Source: Magnetococcales bacterium HA3dbin3 (GTDB lineage Bacteria > Pseudomonadota > Magnetococcia > Magnetococcales > DC0425bin3). Taken from it: a stretch of DNA of 34,928 nt. Location: NCBI GenBank assembly GCA_002753495.1, contig PEAJ01000008.1:1-34928 (forward strand), read 5' to 3'. Below, piece by piece: positions 17,444 to 25,329 of this stretch. The notes beneath the pieces are model-generated. The model was given only the letters and a program-made list of their open reading frames with translations. It was not told the origin of the DNA and did no database searches. The translations under genes were made by a program, and so were the position numbers. Position 1 is the stretch's first letter. Every line of letters begins with the position of its first letter.

Positions 17444-18433
17444 ATGATCGAAGATCTCGACAATCAGGTGGCGACCCTGAAAGAGTGGGCGAAAAAGGCC
17501 GAGCAGGAGCGCAAGGCCGATGGCGCGCAGGTGGGCAAGCCGGTGCCGACCTCGGTGCTCGCGCGGCGGCTGGCCGAACGCAAGGTGCCCTATACCCTGG
17601 CGGTGACCAGCGGCAAGGGGGGGGTCGGCAAGACCCTGGTCACCGTCAATCTGGCGCTCAACTTTGCCCGTCAGGGGCTCAAGGTGCTGGTGATCGACGC
17701 CGACCTGGGACTGGCCAACGTCGACGTGGTGCTGGGGTTGACCCCGCAATACACCATCGAGGACATCCTGTCGGGCAGGATGTCGATCGAAAACGTGGCC
17801 ATCACCGGTCCGCTCGGAATTACCGTGCTGCCAGCCGCCTCCGGCGTGGCAGGTTTAAGCTACCTGACCGAGGAACAGCGCTTGGCCTTGATGGATCACA
17901 TCGACCACTGGAACGCTGACTTTGATATCGTCCTGGTCGATACCGGCGCCGGTATTTCGAGCAACGTCCGCTATTTCATCCTTTCGGTCGAACGAATCCT
18001 GGTTGTTGCCACCCCCGATCCGGCAAGCATCACCGACGCCTACGCCTTGATGAAGGTGATGTTCATGAACCACCGCATCGACCACTTTGACCTTGTGGTC
18101 AATCAGGTGCGGGTCGAACGGGAGGCGCTTGATGTCTATCGGACCTTGCATCGGGTTGCCGATCGCTTCCTGAGCATTGGCCTTAATTACGCCGGATTTG
18201 TTCCCTACGACGACTTGCTGGTTCAGTCGGTACGCAAGCAAAAGCCGGTGACCCTGATGTTCCCCGAGGCGCCGTCGGCGCTGGCCTTTTCGTCCCTGGC
18301 CGGCAAGGTTCTCGAACGTTGGCACCAGGATCGGGAACGCAATGGCCAGGCGCTCTTTTTCTGGCGGCGGGTGCTCGATGAGTCAGCCCCTGCCCCGGCG
18401 GCGCGCCCGGCAACGCCGCCCGAATCGGACTGA
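17444..18433 (+). CDS. flhG: MinD/ParA-like ATPase FlhG (FleN)
   Basis: FlhG limits flagellar number and stimulates the FlhF GTPase. The protein has 329 residues from the ATG at 17444. The N-terminal helix EDLDNQVATLKEWAKK resembles the DQAxxLR activator helix that binds FlhF. The deviant Walker A is SGKGGVGKT (56-64), followed by DADLGLANVDVVLG (85-98) and the switch DTGAG (166-170). The C-terminal helices are rich in Arg. Spacing from flhF is 112 bases. A start at 17324 inside the flhF stop would add 40 residues of no recognisable kind, so I prefer 17444, although its ribosome-binding site is weak. fliA follows after 12 bases. Confidence 0.95.
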   Translation: MIEDLDNQVATLKEWAKKAEQERKADGAQVGKPVPTSVLARRLAERKVPYTLAVTSGKGGVGKTLVTVNLALNFARQGLKVLVIDADLGLANVDVVLGLTPQYTIEDILSGRMSIENVAITGPLGITVLPAASGVAGLSYLTEEQRLALMDHIDHWNADFDIVLVDTGAGISSNVRYFILSVERILVVATPDPASITDAYALMKVMFMNHRIDHFDLVVNQVRVEREALDVYRTLHRVADRFLSIGLNYAGFVPYDDLLVQSVRKQKPVTLMFPEAPSALAFSSLAGKVLERWHQDRERNGQALFFWRRVLDESAPAPAARPATPPESD

Positions 18434-18445
18434 GGCCCCACGACC

Positions 18446-19210
18446 ATGCAATCCCCGTCTGCCCCAGGATCTTCCGCTGCCAGCGACGCGTGGGCTGGCT
18501 TGACCCGGGAGCAGATCGTCATGAAATATGCCCCGATCGTCAAATACGTTGCCGGGCGGATTTCGTTGCGTCTGCCGCAGTCGGTGGACATGGACGATCT
18601 CTACCAGGTGGGGATCCTGGGGTTGATCGACGCCATCGCCAAGTTCGACCCCGAACGCGGCATCAAGTTTCAAACCTATGCCGAATTTCGGGTGCGTGGG
18701 GCCATTCTCGACGAGCTGCGCGCGATGGATTGGGTCCCGCGCGGGGTGCGTCACGCGGCGTCCCAACTTCAGGATGTCTACATGAAGCTGGAGGCGCAGC
18801 TCGGACGGCCACCCGAAGACGCCGAAATGGCCCGGCAGATGGGTGTCTCGCTCGAGGAGTATCTGCAACAATTGGAGTCGGTGCGCGGGCTGTCCGTGGT
18901 ATCGTTTGAGGATTTGCGACCCAGCCAGGAAGACGACGAATGGGATGTCCTCGATGTCCTGGCCGATCCCGCGCAGGTGGATCCGGTGGAGTCCCTCGGC
19001 TTGCAGCAAATTCGGGAGGCATTGAGCCAAGCCATCGCTTCCCTCCCGGAAAAAGAACGTCTGGTGGTCACCCTCTACTACTTCGAGGAGTTGACTATGA
19101 GTGAAATCGGGGCTGTACTGGGGCTGACCGAGTCCCGCATTTCGCAGTTGCACAGCAAGGCCACCTTGCGCATGCGGGCGCGTATCCGCAAGGTATTGGG
19201 TGGATCATGA
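18446..19210 (+). CDS. fliA: Flagellar sigma factor FliA (sigma-28)
   Basis: This 254-residue sigma factor directs late flagellar and chemotaxis promoters. Region 2 (MKYAPIVKYVAGRISLRLP, DMDDLYQVGILGLIDAI, FQTYAEFRVRGAILDELR), region 3 (WVPRGVRHAASQL, MARQMGVSLEEY) and region 4 (LPEKERLVVTLYYFEEL, LTESRISQLHSKA) are all present, as in the FliA/WhiG family. GAGG stands about 11 bases upstream of the ATG. The stop codon overlaps the next start in ATGA, so the DUF2802-like gene is translationally coupled. No flgM anti-sigma gene is visible in the window. Confidence 0.97.
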   Translation: MQSPSAPGSSAASDAWAGLTREQIVMKYAPIVKYVAGRISLRLPQSVDMDDLYQVGILGLIDAIAKFDPERGIKFQTYAEFRVRGAILDELRAMDWVPRGVRHAASQLQDVYMKLEAQLGRPPEDAEMARQMGVSLEEYLQQLESVRGLSVVSFEDLRPSQEDDEWDVLDVLADPAQVDPVESLGLQQIREALSQAIASLPEKERLVVTLYYFEELTMSEIGAVLGLTESRISQLHSKATLRMRARIRKVLGGS

Positions 19211-19713
19211 CCCTTTGGAACCTGATCGTCGTCGTTTGCCTCATGCTCCTGTACATGGGAATCGGGGTGGTATTTTTTCAGGTACGCAGGCTGCGGGATG
19301 AGATCAGGGCCTCCGCCGAGCGCAATGAGCCGGTTGCGGTCGAACATGAACCCGAATGGGATGCCCAGAAGATCGCCGATGGCGTCGTCGAGCCCATCCT
19401 CCAGGAGTTGGGCGCCATGGAGGAGAAGATCATGCGCGACATGGCCGAACTTCCGAAGCGGTTTGGCGAGGAGTTGGAAGAGATCCGGCGTGAAGTGCAG
19501 TTTTTGCAGCGTCCGAACCAGGTGGTGATGAATGCCCCCACCGCGGAGTCGCGCAGTGGCGGCAGCAAGCGTGACGCCTACCGCGAGGCCAAGCTCCTTC
19601 TGACCAACGGCGTGGATGAGGAGCGGGTGATCGAGGAGACCGGGCTGACGGTGGAGGAGGTCAGTCTTCTCAAACGTCTCTCCAGTCCCGAACGAACCTC
19701 CCAGCAAAGCTGA
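19207..19713 (+). CDS. DUF2802-like membrane-anchored motility protein
   Basis: The protein has 168 residues: an N-terminal membrane helix (about 5-26), a long charged coiled-coil region (30-100), and a C-terminal helix-turn-helix-like segment (DAYREAKLLLTNGVDEERVI and on to EEVSLLKRL). That is the pattern of DUF2802 proteins, which sit next to chemotaxis and flagellar genes in many proteobacteria. The biochemical role is not known. Its start overlaps the fliA stop by four bases. Family assignment is by pattern, so moderate. Confidence 0.65.
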   Translation: MTLWNLIVVVCLMLLYMGIGVVFFQVRRLRDEIRASAERNEPVAVEHEPEWDAQKIADGVVEPILQELGAMEEKIMRDMAELPKRFGEELEEIRREVQFLQRPNQVVMNAPTAESRSGGSKRDAYREAKLLLTNGVDEERVIEETGLTVEEVSLLKRLSSPERTSQQS

Positions 19714-19880
19714 CCTCCCCCCGCGTGCCCTGGCAGCGGGAATGAAGAAGAAGAGGAGGAGGACGGTCCTTCCGATCGTGCGGGGGTGTGATACGGGAGG
19801 GGTCTGGTGATCAGGGGTCTCGACGGATCCAGTGGCGTTCGTGTTCGTCGGAGCGCGGGTGGGGTTTCGCGGTTTTGTCT

Positions 19881-19909
19881 TTGACTTTTCGTCTGAAAGA
19901 CATCACGAT
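19881..19909 (+). promoter_or_regulatory. Weak promoter candidate before the DUF3124 gene
   Basis: TTGACT (five of six -35 matches) is followed 17 bases later by CACGAT, a poor -10. It lies 27 bases before the ATG in a 222-base gap that otherwise holds nothing clear. Confidence 0.25.
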
Positions 19910-19935
19910 TCCCCCCCATGTGTTCGCGATGAGGG

Positions 19936-20481
19936 ATGGGGAGTGTCGTGCGTTTGTCCAAAAGGCCGATTCTGCGTGCGTGGGTGCTTTTTTGTGCCCT
20001 CTTCCTGGCATGTGTCGGGGAGAGCGCGGCCACGGAAGCGCCGCCCCTCTCCAGTGGTCAGACGGTCTATGTGCCGGTCTACTCCTCGGTTCTGCACGGC
20101 AATCTGGACGCAAAGGGCAGGCCGGAGCAGGTGCTGCTTTCGTCCATGCTGAGTGTCCGCAATACCGATCTGCGTCACTCCCTGACCGTCACCACTGTGG
20201 ATTACTATGATTCAACCGGCCGCCTTTTGCGCCGCCATCTCTCGAAACCTCAGTCCGTACAGCCTCTTGGCACGGCCGATTTTTTTGTCGAGAACCGTGA
20301 AATCCAGGGTGGCACCGGGGCCAATTTCATCGTGGTTTGGTACTCGGAGCAGCCGATCGATCAGCCGCTCCTGGAAACGGTGCATGTCTATCATTGGGGT
20401 ACGCAGTCCCAGGCCTTCACGAGTCGGGGGCAGGTGTTGCATGTCCCGGTTCCTGTGCCTGATCCGGCGCGTGGTCCTTGA
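19936..20481 (+). CDS. Secreted DUF3124 protein
   Basis: This protein has 181 residues with an N-terminal signal sequence (hydrophobic run about 12-27 ending LFLACVGES). The cysteine could be lipidated, but the lipobox is imperfect. The mature part follows the DUF3124 pattern: QTVYVPVYSSVLHGN, MLSVRNTDLRHSLTVTTVDY, GTGANFIVVWYS and a closing FTSRGQVLHVP. The predicted fold is beta-rich and the function is unknown. The start is ambiguous: the ATG has GAGGG directly against it, while GTG at 19948 or TTG at 19954 sits better after GGGGAG. The location within a motility block may be incidental, as it stands apart on both sides. Confidence 0.75.
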   Translation: MGSVVRLSKRPILRAWVLFCALFLACVGESAATEAPPLSSGQTVYVPVYSSVLHGNLDAKGRPEQVLLSSMLSVRNTDLRHSLTVTTVDYYDSTGRLLRRHLSKPQSVQPLGTADFFVENREIQGGTGANFIVVWYSEQPIDQPLLETVHVYHWGTQSQAFTSRGQVLHVPVPVPDPARGP

Positions 20482-20607
20482 TATTTTCGCTCCCGACTGA
20501 GGGCGTTTCCGCATTGCGTGGGACTTTTTGGGTGATTCCGGAAGAGGAAGGCGGAAGTCGCCGTTGGGTCGGCTCTGCTGGTGTTGAGTCGGGGTGGGGG
20601 AGTGCCG

Positions 20608-21768
20608 ATGGCCATGATCATTTCCGGCAAGGTGATTCCCCCGCCTGGTGATCTCTCCCCGGTTGGCGGGCGCGGTGGTTCCGCGCCGGTGTCGGCGTTG
20701 TCGCCGGGGGATCTCCTGGAGGGGCGCATCACCCAGGTCAAGGGGGGCAGCGAGGGCATTTTCCGTTTTCCCGATGGCAGTGGGTTGGCCTTTTCTGGCG
20801 GCCAGGGGCTGGTCGAGGGGGAGCTGGTGCGTCTGGAGGTGGTGCGCCTTCTCCCGGAGCTGGCAGTGCGTGTTGCCGGCAGCGAGTCGCGAGTTGCCGC
20901 CGGTCTTGCGGATACGTTGCAGCAAGGCCTGGTCCGTGCCCCGGATCTTTTTTCCCGGCTGATGACCCTGATGACCACCCAGGATGGGGCAAAGGGAGGA
21001 GGGGTTCTTTCCGCGGTCAAGGGGCAGCCGATTTTTCTGTCGTTGTCGGCGACGGCCGGTGCCGGTGGTCGTGGTCTGCAACTGGCTGAACTTTTACGCG
21101 AAAATTTGCCCAATCTCTCGGCTGAATCCCTGTTGCGTGGGGAGGGTTCTGGCCTGGTGCGACTGCTTGAGGGGGCCTCGCGCCAGGAAGTAGCGGCAGC
21201 CGTGCGCGCCCTGCGTGAAGCCGCGATGGCTTGGCGTCAGCTTCCCGATACCGCCACCCCCGAAGGTCACGCAGCCGGAAGTGAAGGGTCGACCAGCCTG
21301 CCCACGGCGTTGCATCGTCTGAGTGACCTGCTTTCATTGCAGGACCTTTTACCGCACGTCGTTCCGGCCGGTTCCGCGGACGAGATGTTTTTGGGATATC
21401 GCATCTTTTGGTTGAACGAAGGTGGTTTGGGCGAAGCGATCTGGCGGCGGGAGAGGGAGAAACAGGATCGGTCTGGGAAGAAGGGGCGTCTTTTGCACTC
21501 GGTGTTTCTCTCCCTGAACCTGACCCATCTTGGCGCGGTGCAGTCGCGCGTGGTGTTCGGTGACGGCTTGTTGGGCGTTCGGGTGGTCGCCGAGGAGGAG
21601 GAGACTCTTTCCCTCCTGCGCAGCCACGTCGGCGACTTGCGTACCGCCCTGCTCGCCGCCGATCTGCCCCTGAACGCCCTCGACCTCGCCTGTCAAACCG
21701 GAGCGGCCATGCGCCAGAGCCGGCAAGAGGCGATCGGCCTTGGTGGGGGTTTCTCTGTCGCCACGTGA
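20608..21768 (+). CDS. FliK-like flagellar hook-length control protein, C-terminal type
   Basis: In this 386-residue protein the N-terminal half is Gly/Val-rich and poorly conserved. The C-terminal region (about 280-365) matches the flagellar hook-length control domain: SVFLSLNLTHLGAVQSRVVF, LLGVRVVAEEEETLSLLRSH, LRTALLAADLPLNALDL. This domain talks to the FlhB C-terminus to switch export specificity. A short flhX gene follows 47 bases later, the same pairing seen for such accessory FliK-like proteins elsewhere. The ATG at 20608 has GGGGGAG six bases upstream. It may be a second FliK paralogue rather than the main hook ruler; the main fliK would sit elsewhere. Confidence 0.75.
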   Translation: MAMIISGKVIPPPGDLSPVGGRGGSAPVSALSPGDLLEGRITQVKGGSEGIFRFPDGSGLAFSGGQGLVEGELVRLEVVRLLPELAVRVAGSESRVAAGLADTLQQGLVRAPDLFSRLMTLMTTQDGAKGGGVLSAVKGQPIFLSLSATAGAGGRGLQLAELLRENLPNLSAESLLRGEGSGLVRLLEGASRQEVAAAVRALREAAMAWRQLPDTATPEGHAAGSEGSTSLPTALHRLSDLLSLQDLLPHVVPAGSADEMFLGYRIFWLNEGGLGEAIWRREREKQDRSGKKGRLLHSVFLSLNLTHLGAVQSRVVFGDGLLGVRVVAEEEETLSLLRSHVGDLRTALLAADLPLNALDLACQTGAAMRQSRQEAIGLGGGFSVAT

Positions 21769-21815
21769 TGTCACCGTATTCCAGGTCCGGTATCCGATTC
21801 CGGGGGAGGAGAGCC

Positions 21816-22109
21816 ATGTCGGACGATTCCGAACCGCGCCCCACCATCAAACAGGCGGTGGCCTTGCGTTACCAGAAAAGTCAGGATCCGGCGCCGCGCG
21901 TGACTGCTTCTGGCCGTGGGCGCATCGCCGAGGTGATCATGGAACGTGCCCGCGAAGCGGGGATCCCGCTCATGGCGGATCCCGATCTGGTCGGGTTGTT
22001 GGGCAAGGTTCCCCTGGGCGAGGCCGTCCCCAGGGAACTCTACAAGGCGGTGGCCGAGGTGCTTGCCTTTGTCTATCGCATCAACAAAGGGATGCCGGCC
22101 AGAAGGTGA
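21816..22109 (+). CDS. flhX: FlhX: stand-alone FlhB C-terminal domain protein
   Basis: The protein has 97 residues corresponding to the cytoplasmic C-terminal part of FlhB, without the membrane domain. The segment KQAVALRYQKSQ aligns just after the autocleavage site, and the NPTH motif itself is absent. IAEVIMERAREAGIPLMADP and AVPRELYKAVAEVLAFVYRI complete the family pattern. FlhX-type proteins can substitute for the cleaved FlhB fragment in export switching in some species. GGAGGAG lies before the ATG. It follows the FliK-like gene and converges on cheX. Confidence 0.85.
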   Translation: MSDDSEPRPTIKQAVALRYQKSQDPAPRVTASGRGRIAEVIMERAREAGIPLMADPDLVGLLGKVPLGEAVPRELYKAVAEVLAFVYRINKGMPARR

Positions 22110-22130
22110 GCGGGCCATGGTTGTGCCCAA

Positions 22131-22147
22131 CCTGACTTTGGGTCAGG
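22131..22147. terminator. Small hairpin between flhX and cheX
   Basis: CCTGAC-TTTGG-GTCAGG forms a 6-bp stem in the 50-base gap between the convergent flhX and cheX genes. No T tract follows on the plus strand. It may serve as a weak bidirectional terminator. Confidence 0.3.
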
Positions 22148-22159
22148 ATACCCACCCGT

Positions 22160-22633
22160 CTAGAGCAAAAAGAAACACTCCACGAAGAAGGGCCCGCCTT
22201 CGATGCGAAAGTAAGTTTTGACCGCGGAGAAGTTGGCCTGACTCTCCATGGCGTACTGGCTTCCCAGGGCAACCTGCGGTGGGGTCAGGGAGATCTCCCC
22301 CAGGGTGTCAGCCAGGCGGGACTGCACGCCACCGGCCACCAGATTGGTCAGTTCACCAAAGGCGTCCCTGGCTTCGTCGATCATCTCTTCCAGATCCGTG
22401 CCGGCGAAAGAGCTGCTCATGGCCAGGGCGACGTGCATGGGTGCCGCGAGGTGAATACCACCATCGATGGCACCGCTCAGGCGCACAACACCGGTCACAT
22501 CCGCTTGCGGTGGCGTGTAAGGGGTGAAAGGCGGTTTGCGAAACGTCGGCCCAGAGTGGACTTCCAGAGAGAGGAAGGCCAGGAAGAATTCATGAACGGC
22601 CTCTTGGATGGCCTGAGCCAGCTGGTCGTGCAT
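22160..22633 (-). CDS. cheX: CheX-type chemotaxis phosphatase
   Basis: This 157-residue protein of the CheC/CheX/FliY phosphatase class removes phosphate from CheY-P. The single ExxN active-site helix is visible as DAFGELTNLVAGG with Glu94 and Asn97. The beta strands around it (GVVRLSGAIDGGIHLAAP, YFRIEGGPFFVECFFLL) match CheX dimers. It faces the motility block and stands without cheY, cheA or cheB in the window. The ribosome-binding site AGGAAGGG is about 12 bases from the ATG. Other targets, such as the receivers of the hybrid kinases, cannot be excluded. Confidence 0.85.
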   Translation of the reverse strand: MHDQLAQAIQEAVHEFFLAFLSLEVHSGPTFRKPPFTPYTPPQADVTGVVRLSGAIDGGIHLAAPMHVALAMSSSFAGTDLEEMIDEARDAFGELTNLVAGGVQSRLADTLGEISLTPPQVALGSQYAMESQANFSAVKTYFRIEGGPFFVECFFLL

Positions 22634-23065
22634 GGGGCGGTTTTTCCCTTCCTAGGTCATTCTCCGATCGCCGGCAATGACGAACATCAGTCACGCACCC
22701 TTGTGAGGTTTGTCGGTACGTCCCGACGGTCCCTGCTTTGTTCGAATCCCCCATCGAGCGTCCACTTTATCGGCGGCCTTGCGGCGCCCCGCCGCACCCG
22801 GACGCACTCGTCTCATTGCGCGCGTGCTGCCATTTCGTGGCCATCTTGATTCGGAACTGGAATCGTTGGGTGTTGAACGCACGCGACAGGCGGACCCTCC
22901 TCTCCGCCCGCCTCACCCAGACCGGGAGTATCGGCGTTTGTGCGGGAGGGGGCAACCCTTGCCGATGTCCAGTGAGATAGAGGGAGAAAAACAGGGATGG
23001 AGGTCCAGGATGGGACCGCGCTCGTGTCACGCGGGACTAACGTATTTCCCCCAGTCCAGGTGCAA
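22634..23065. other. Non-coding region upstream of cheX
   Basis: This 432-base stretch lies between the start of cheX and the end of the membrane protein gene, both on the minus strand. It holds repeat copy D (22741-22862). No convincing sigma-28 or sigma-70 promoter for cheX was found. The rest shows nothing recognisable. Confidence 0.5.
22741..22862 (+). repeat. Dispersed inverted-repeat element, diverged copy D
   Basis: About 122 bp in the same orientation as copy A. The left end (TTCGAATCCCCCATCGAGCG) and right end (GCCATCTTGATTCGGAACTG) both match, and the interior is strongly diverged. The end sequence CTTGATTCGGAACTGGAA is close to the unit of the 48-bp tandem repeat at 25228. Confidence 0.65.
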
Positions 23066-24907
23066 TCAAGGTAGCCCCGTGTAGGAGCATGGCTGCGCCA
23101 GCCGGTATACGAGATAGGTTGCGTCCTGGTAGGCGATCTCCCTGGAGTCCCCTTCCGGTGGCATGTTTTGTCGGCGCAGACGCACGATGTAGTCGGCTGC
23201 GTACCGGCAGGCCACCTCCTGCATGCGCGTCAGGGGAGTGTTGTGGTAGTAGGTGCCCAAAGCGACAAAATCTTCCGTCCCCTCCAATTTGGCCCTGTTG
23301 GTCACTGCCAGGAGGCGGCGATACCACTCCATTCGATGGTCCGATTGGTGTGGAATGCTCTGCCAATCCACGACCACCGCCCGCCCGCTCCGAAGGCGGA
23401 AGTTGATGTATCCAGGGGAGACAAGAAACCGTGTCCCCACCGGTGTGGACGCTGCCCAGGCCAACAGGTGGCGATCTCTTTGCTGGTCGTAAAATCCATT
23501 GACCAGGTCAAATTTCATATGTCGCGGTTCAAAGCGCAAATTCAAGACGACCAATAGTGCCGGCAGGAACATCCAAAGCAGAATCCGGTGTGCCTTGGGG
23601 GAGGCGAACATTGGCGGGAGGATGCGTCTTCCCCACGGCAGGCAGGCGAGAATGGGCGTGGAGGTCAGGGGCAGGATGGGCAAGAGTGTCAATGCCAGCG
23701 GTTGCAGGGCCGGATCATGTCCCTGTGGCCAATACCAGTGAACCGGATCTGGTGGTAACACGAAGGCAAATCCCAAAACCGCCAGTATTCCCAGGGTGGC
23801 CAGAAGGGCCGCGCGCCAGGAGGTATCGGAGGGGGCATGTGTTCCAAACAGGAGCCGTACCAGCCAGAGCACCACCATGCCCTGAGACATAAGCAGAACA
23901 ATGGGTGCCAGGCGCCAGACAAACAGGCGGGCAACCATGGGCAGAAACACGACCGTCGTCAACAGGGTTCCCATCGTGATCACTGTCAATCCAGAGATGT
24001 AAAGCGATGCCAGCCCGCCGATGGGGGTATGATGGCCGTTTATTCGTGACAGCGTGAAGCGTGGCTGGCTTAAAGCCACCCCTGCGACAATCCAACCCAG
24101 GAAGGGGATGAAAGAGACGGCAAAGTATGATGGGAGATAATGGAAAAAAGAGAGGCTGAAAAAGATCCGTTCTGCCTCACGCTCCTGTTCTGGCGGCAGG
24201 GTGGAGCCCACGGTCTGGAGAATCATTGGAACGAAGGCCACGAGTACGGCCAGGGGTGGCAGGAGCAAACGGAGCAGATTCCTGTCGAAAATCCGCCCGT
24301 GCATTCTCACGATGTACGCCAGACCGAAGAACGGAAATCCCAGAAGCAGGTAATTGGTGTGAAACAACCCGGCCCCAGCCCATAGCAGACCGGCCCATCC
24401 CTGCCGTCCGCACGCGAAGGCGTACATGCTGGCCAGAAACAGAGTGATACTCAACGATGATGGTTGCAGGGAATAGGAGAAGAAATAGCTCAGACCAACA
24501 CTGAAGGTCTGGTATAACAGGAAAAAACTCAACACCACGCCACACCAGGCCGGGAAGGCGAGACGTGGCTCCACGAGACGCAAGGTGGCATGGACGATTC
24601 CCAGGGTGAAGGATACCGCGACGACATTGCCCAGCGCCAAAGCCGCGGGCAAGATCCCCAACCCGTGCAACCACGCCACCAGCCAGTTGAAGACCAAGTG
24701 ATAGGAGGGTACCTGCTCGACGAACCAATCCCCGCGCCATAAGGTCGGATTGGCCTGACGCATGCCCGAGAGAAGGTAAATGCTGTGGTTGCTGCTGGCA
24801 TCTCCAAACGAAAGGCCAAAAGAGACCCCCACGATCAGAGAGATCGTTCCTACCAGCCAGAAGTGAGAAGGCGTAGTATCCTCCGGGACACTGCCTGGCG
24901 CGATCAT
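23066..24907 (-). CDS. Polytopic membrane protein of GT-C/DUF6798-like type
   Basis: This 613-residue protein has about 12 membrane helices and a soluble C-terminal domain of roughly 130 residues. The first periplasmic loop has acidic and His residues (GDASSNHSIYL) and then MRQANPTLWRGDWFVEQVPS, which resembles DUF6798 and other GT-C-fold proteins that use polyprenyl-phosphate sugars. The tail (FVALGTYYHNTPLTRMQEVA, ADYIVRLR) looks like the soluble domain seen at the end of such proteins. It is divergent from a GtrB-like glycosyltransferase gene, which suggests donor synthesis and transfer by a pair. Family assignment is by pattern. The ribosome-binding site is weak. Confidence 0.65.
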   Translation of the reverse strand: MIAPGSVPEDTTPSHFWLVGTISLIVGVSFGLSFGDASSNHSIYLLSGMRQANPTLWRGDWFVEQVPSYHLVFNWLVAWLHGLGILPAALALGNVVAVSFTLGIVHATLRLVEPRLAFPAWCGVVLSFFLLYQTFSVGLSYFFSYSLQPSSLSITLFLASMYAFACGRQGWAGLLWAGAGLFHTNYLLLGFPFFGLAYIVRMHGRIFDRNLLRLLLPPLAVLVAFVPMILQTVGSTLPPEQEREAERIFFSLSFFHYLPSYFAVSFIPFLGWIVAGVALSQPRFTLSRINGHHTPIGGLASLYISGLTVITMGTLLTTVVFLPMVARLFVWRLAPIVLLMSQGMVVLWLVRLLFGTHAPSDTSWRAALLATLGILAVLGFAFVLPPDPVHWYWPQGHDPALQPLALTLLPILPLTSTPILACLPWGRRILPPMFASPKAHRILLWMFLPALLVVLNLRFEPRHMKFDLVNGFYDQQRDRHLLAWAASTPVGTRFLVSPGYINFRLRSGRAVVVDWQSIPHQSDHRMEWYRRLLAVTNRAKLEGTEDFVALGTYYHNTPLTRMQEVACRYAADYIVRLRRQNMPPEGDSREIAYQDATYLVYRLAQPCSYTGLP

Positions 24908-25227
24908 CGTTCACACAGCCTCGGTTTTGGGACGCCACCTCGGAGTGGCGATTGATTTGAAGGCTCTTGGTCAACATAGGGCTCCAATTCCGCGGCCCGG
25001 TCGTCACAGGCTGCCAGAAAAGGGACCAGACGGCATGAGGCAGGGTTGGTTCTCAACCCGAGGATGTCGCCAACCCGCGTCCGAGCGTACCAGAAGTGTG
25101 ATACGAAAATCACCTGGGAAACACGTCATCCTTCGCCGCCCCGGGCAAGGTCGAGGTGAGGGCCCGCAGGGTGGTGGTGCGAATCTGGAAGATGGCCATA
25201 TGTTCCGGGCACAGCACGGCATGGGCG
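24908..25227. other. Divergent intergenic region of the glycosylation pair
   Basis: This region separates the two divergent glycosylation genes. A hairpin CGCCAC-CTCGGA-GTGGCG (24933-24950) lies in the leader of the membrane protein gene. A TTGACC on the minus strand has no good -10 partner. No promoter could be assigned with confidence. Confidence 0.4.
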
Positions 25228-25323
25228 AGGGTTATGCATCGGCTCGCGTCAGTCTTGAATCAGAACGGAACGAAAAGGGTTATGCATCGGCCCGCGTCAG
25301 TCTTGAATCAGAACGGAACAAAA
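25228..25323 (+). repeat. 48-bp tandem duplication just before the glycosyltransferase start
   Basis: Two copies of 48 bp (25228-25275, 25276-25323) differ at only one or two bases. Each contains GGTTATGCAT, giving an in-frame ATG, so the glycosyltransferase frame is open through both. The part CTTGAATCAGAACGGAAC resembles the right end of the dispersed repeat (copy D). The duplication ends seven bases before the chosen ATG. Confidence 0.9.
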
Positions 25324-25329
25324 AAAGTC

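Noticed and set aside
25228-25323. Tandem repeat considered as a CRISPR array
   Set aside because: The units are directly adjacent with no spacers, there are only two, and no cas gene is near.
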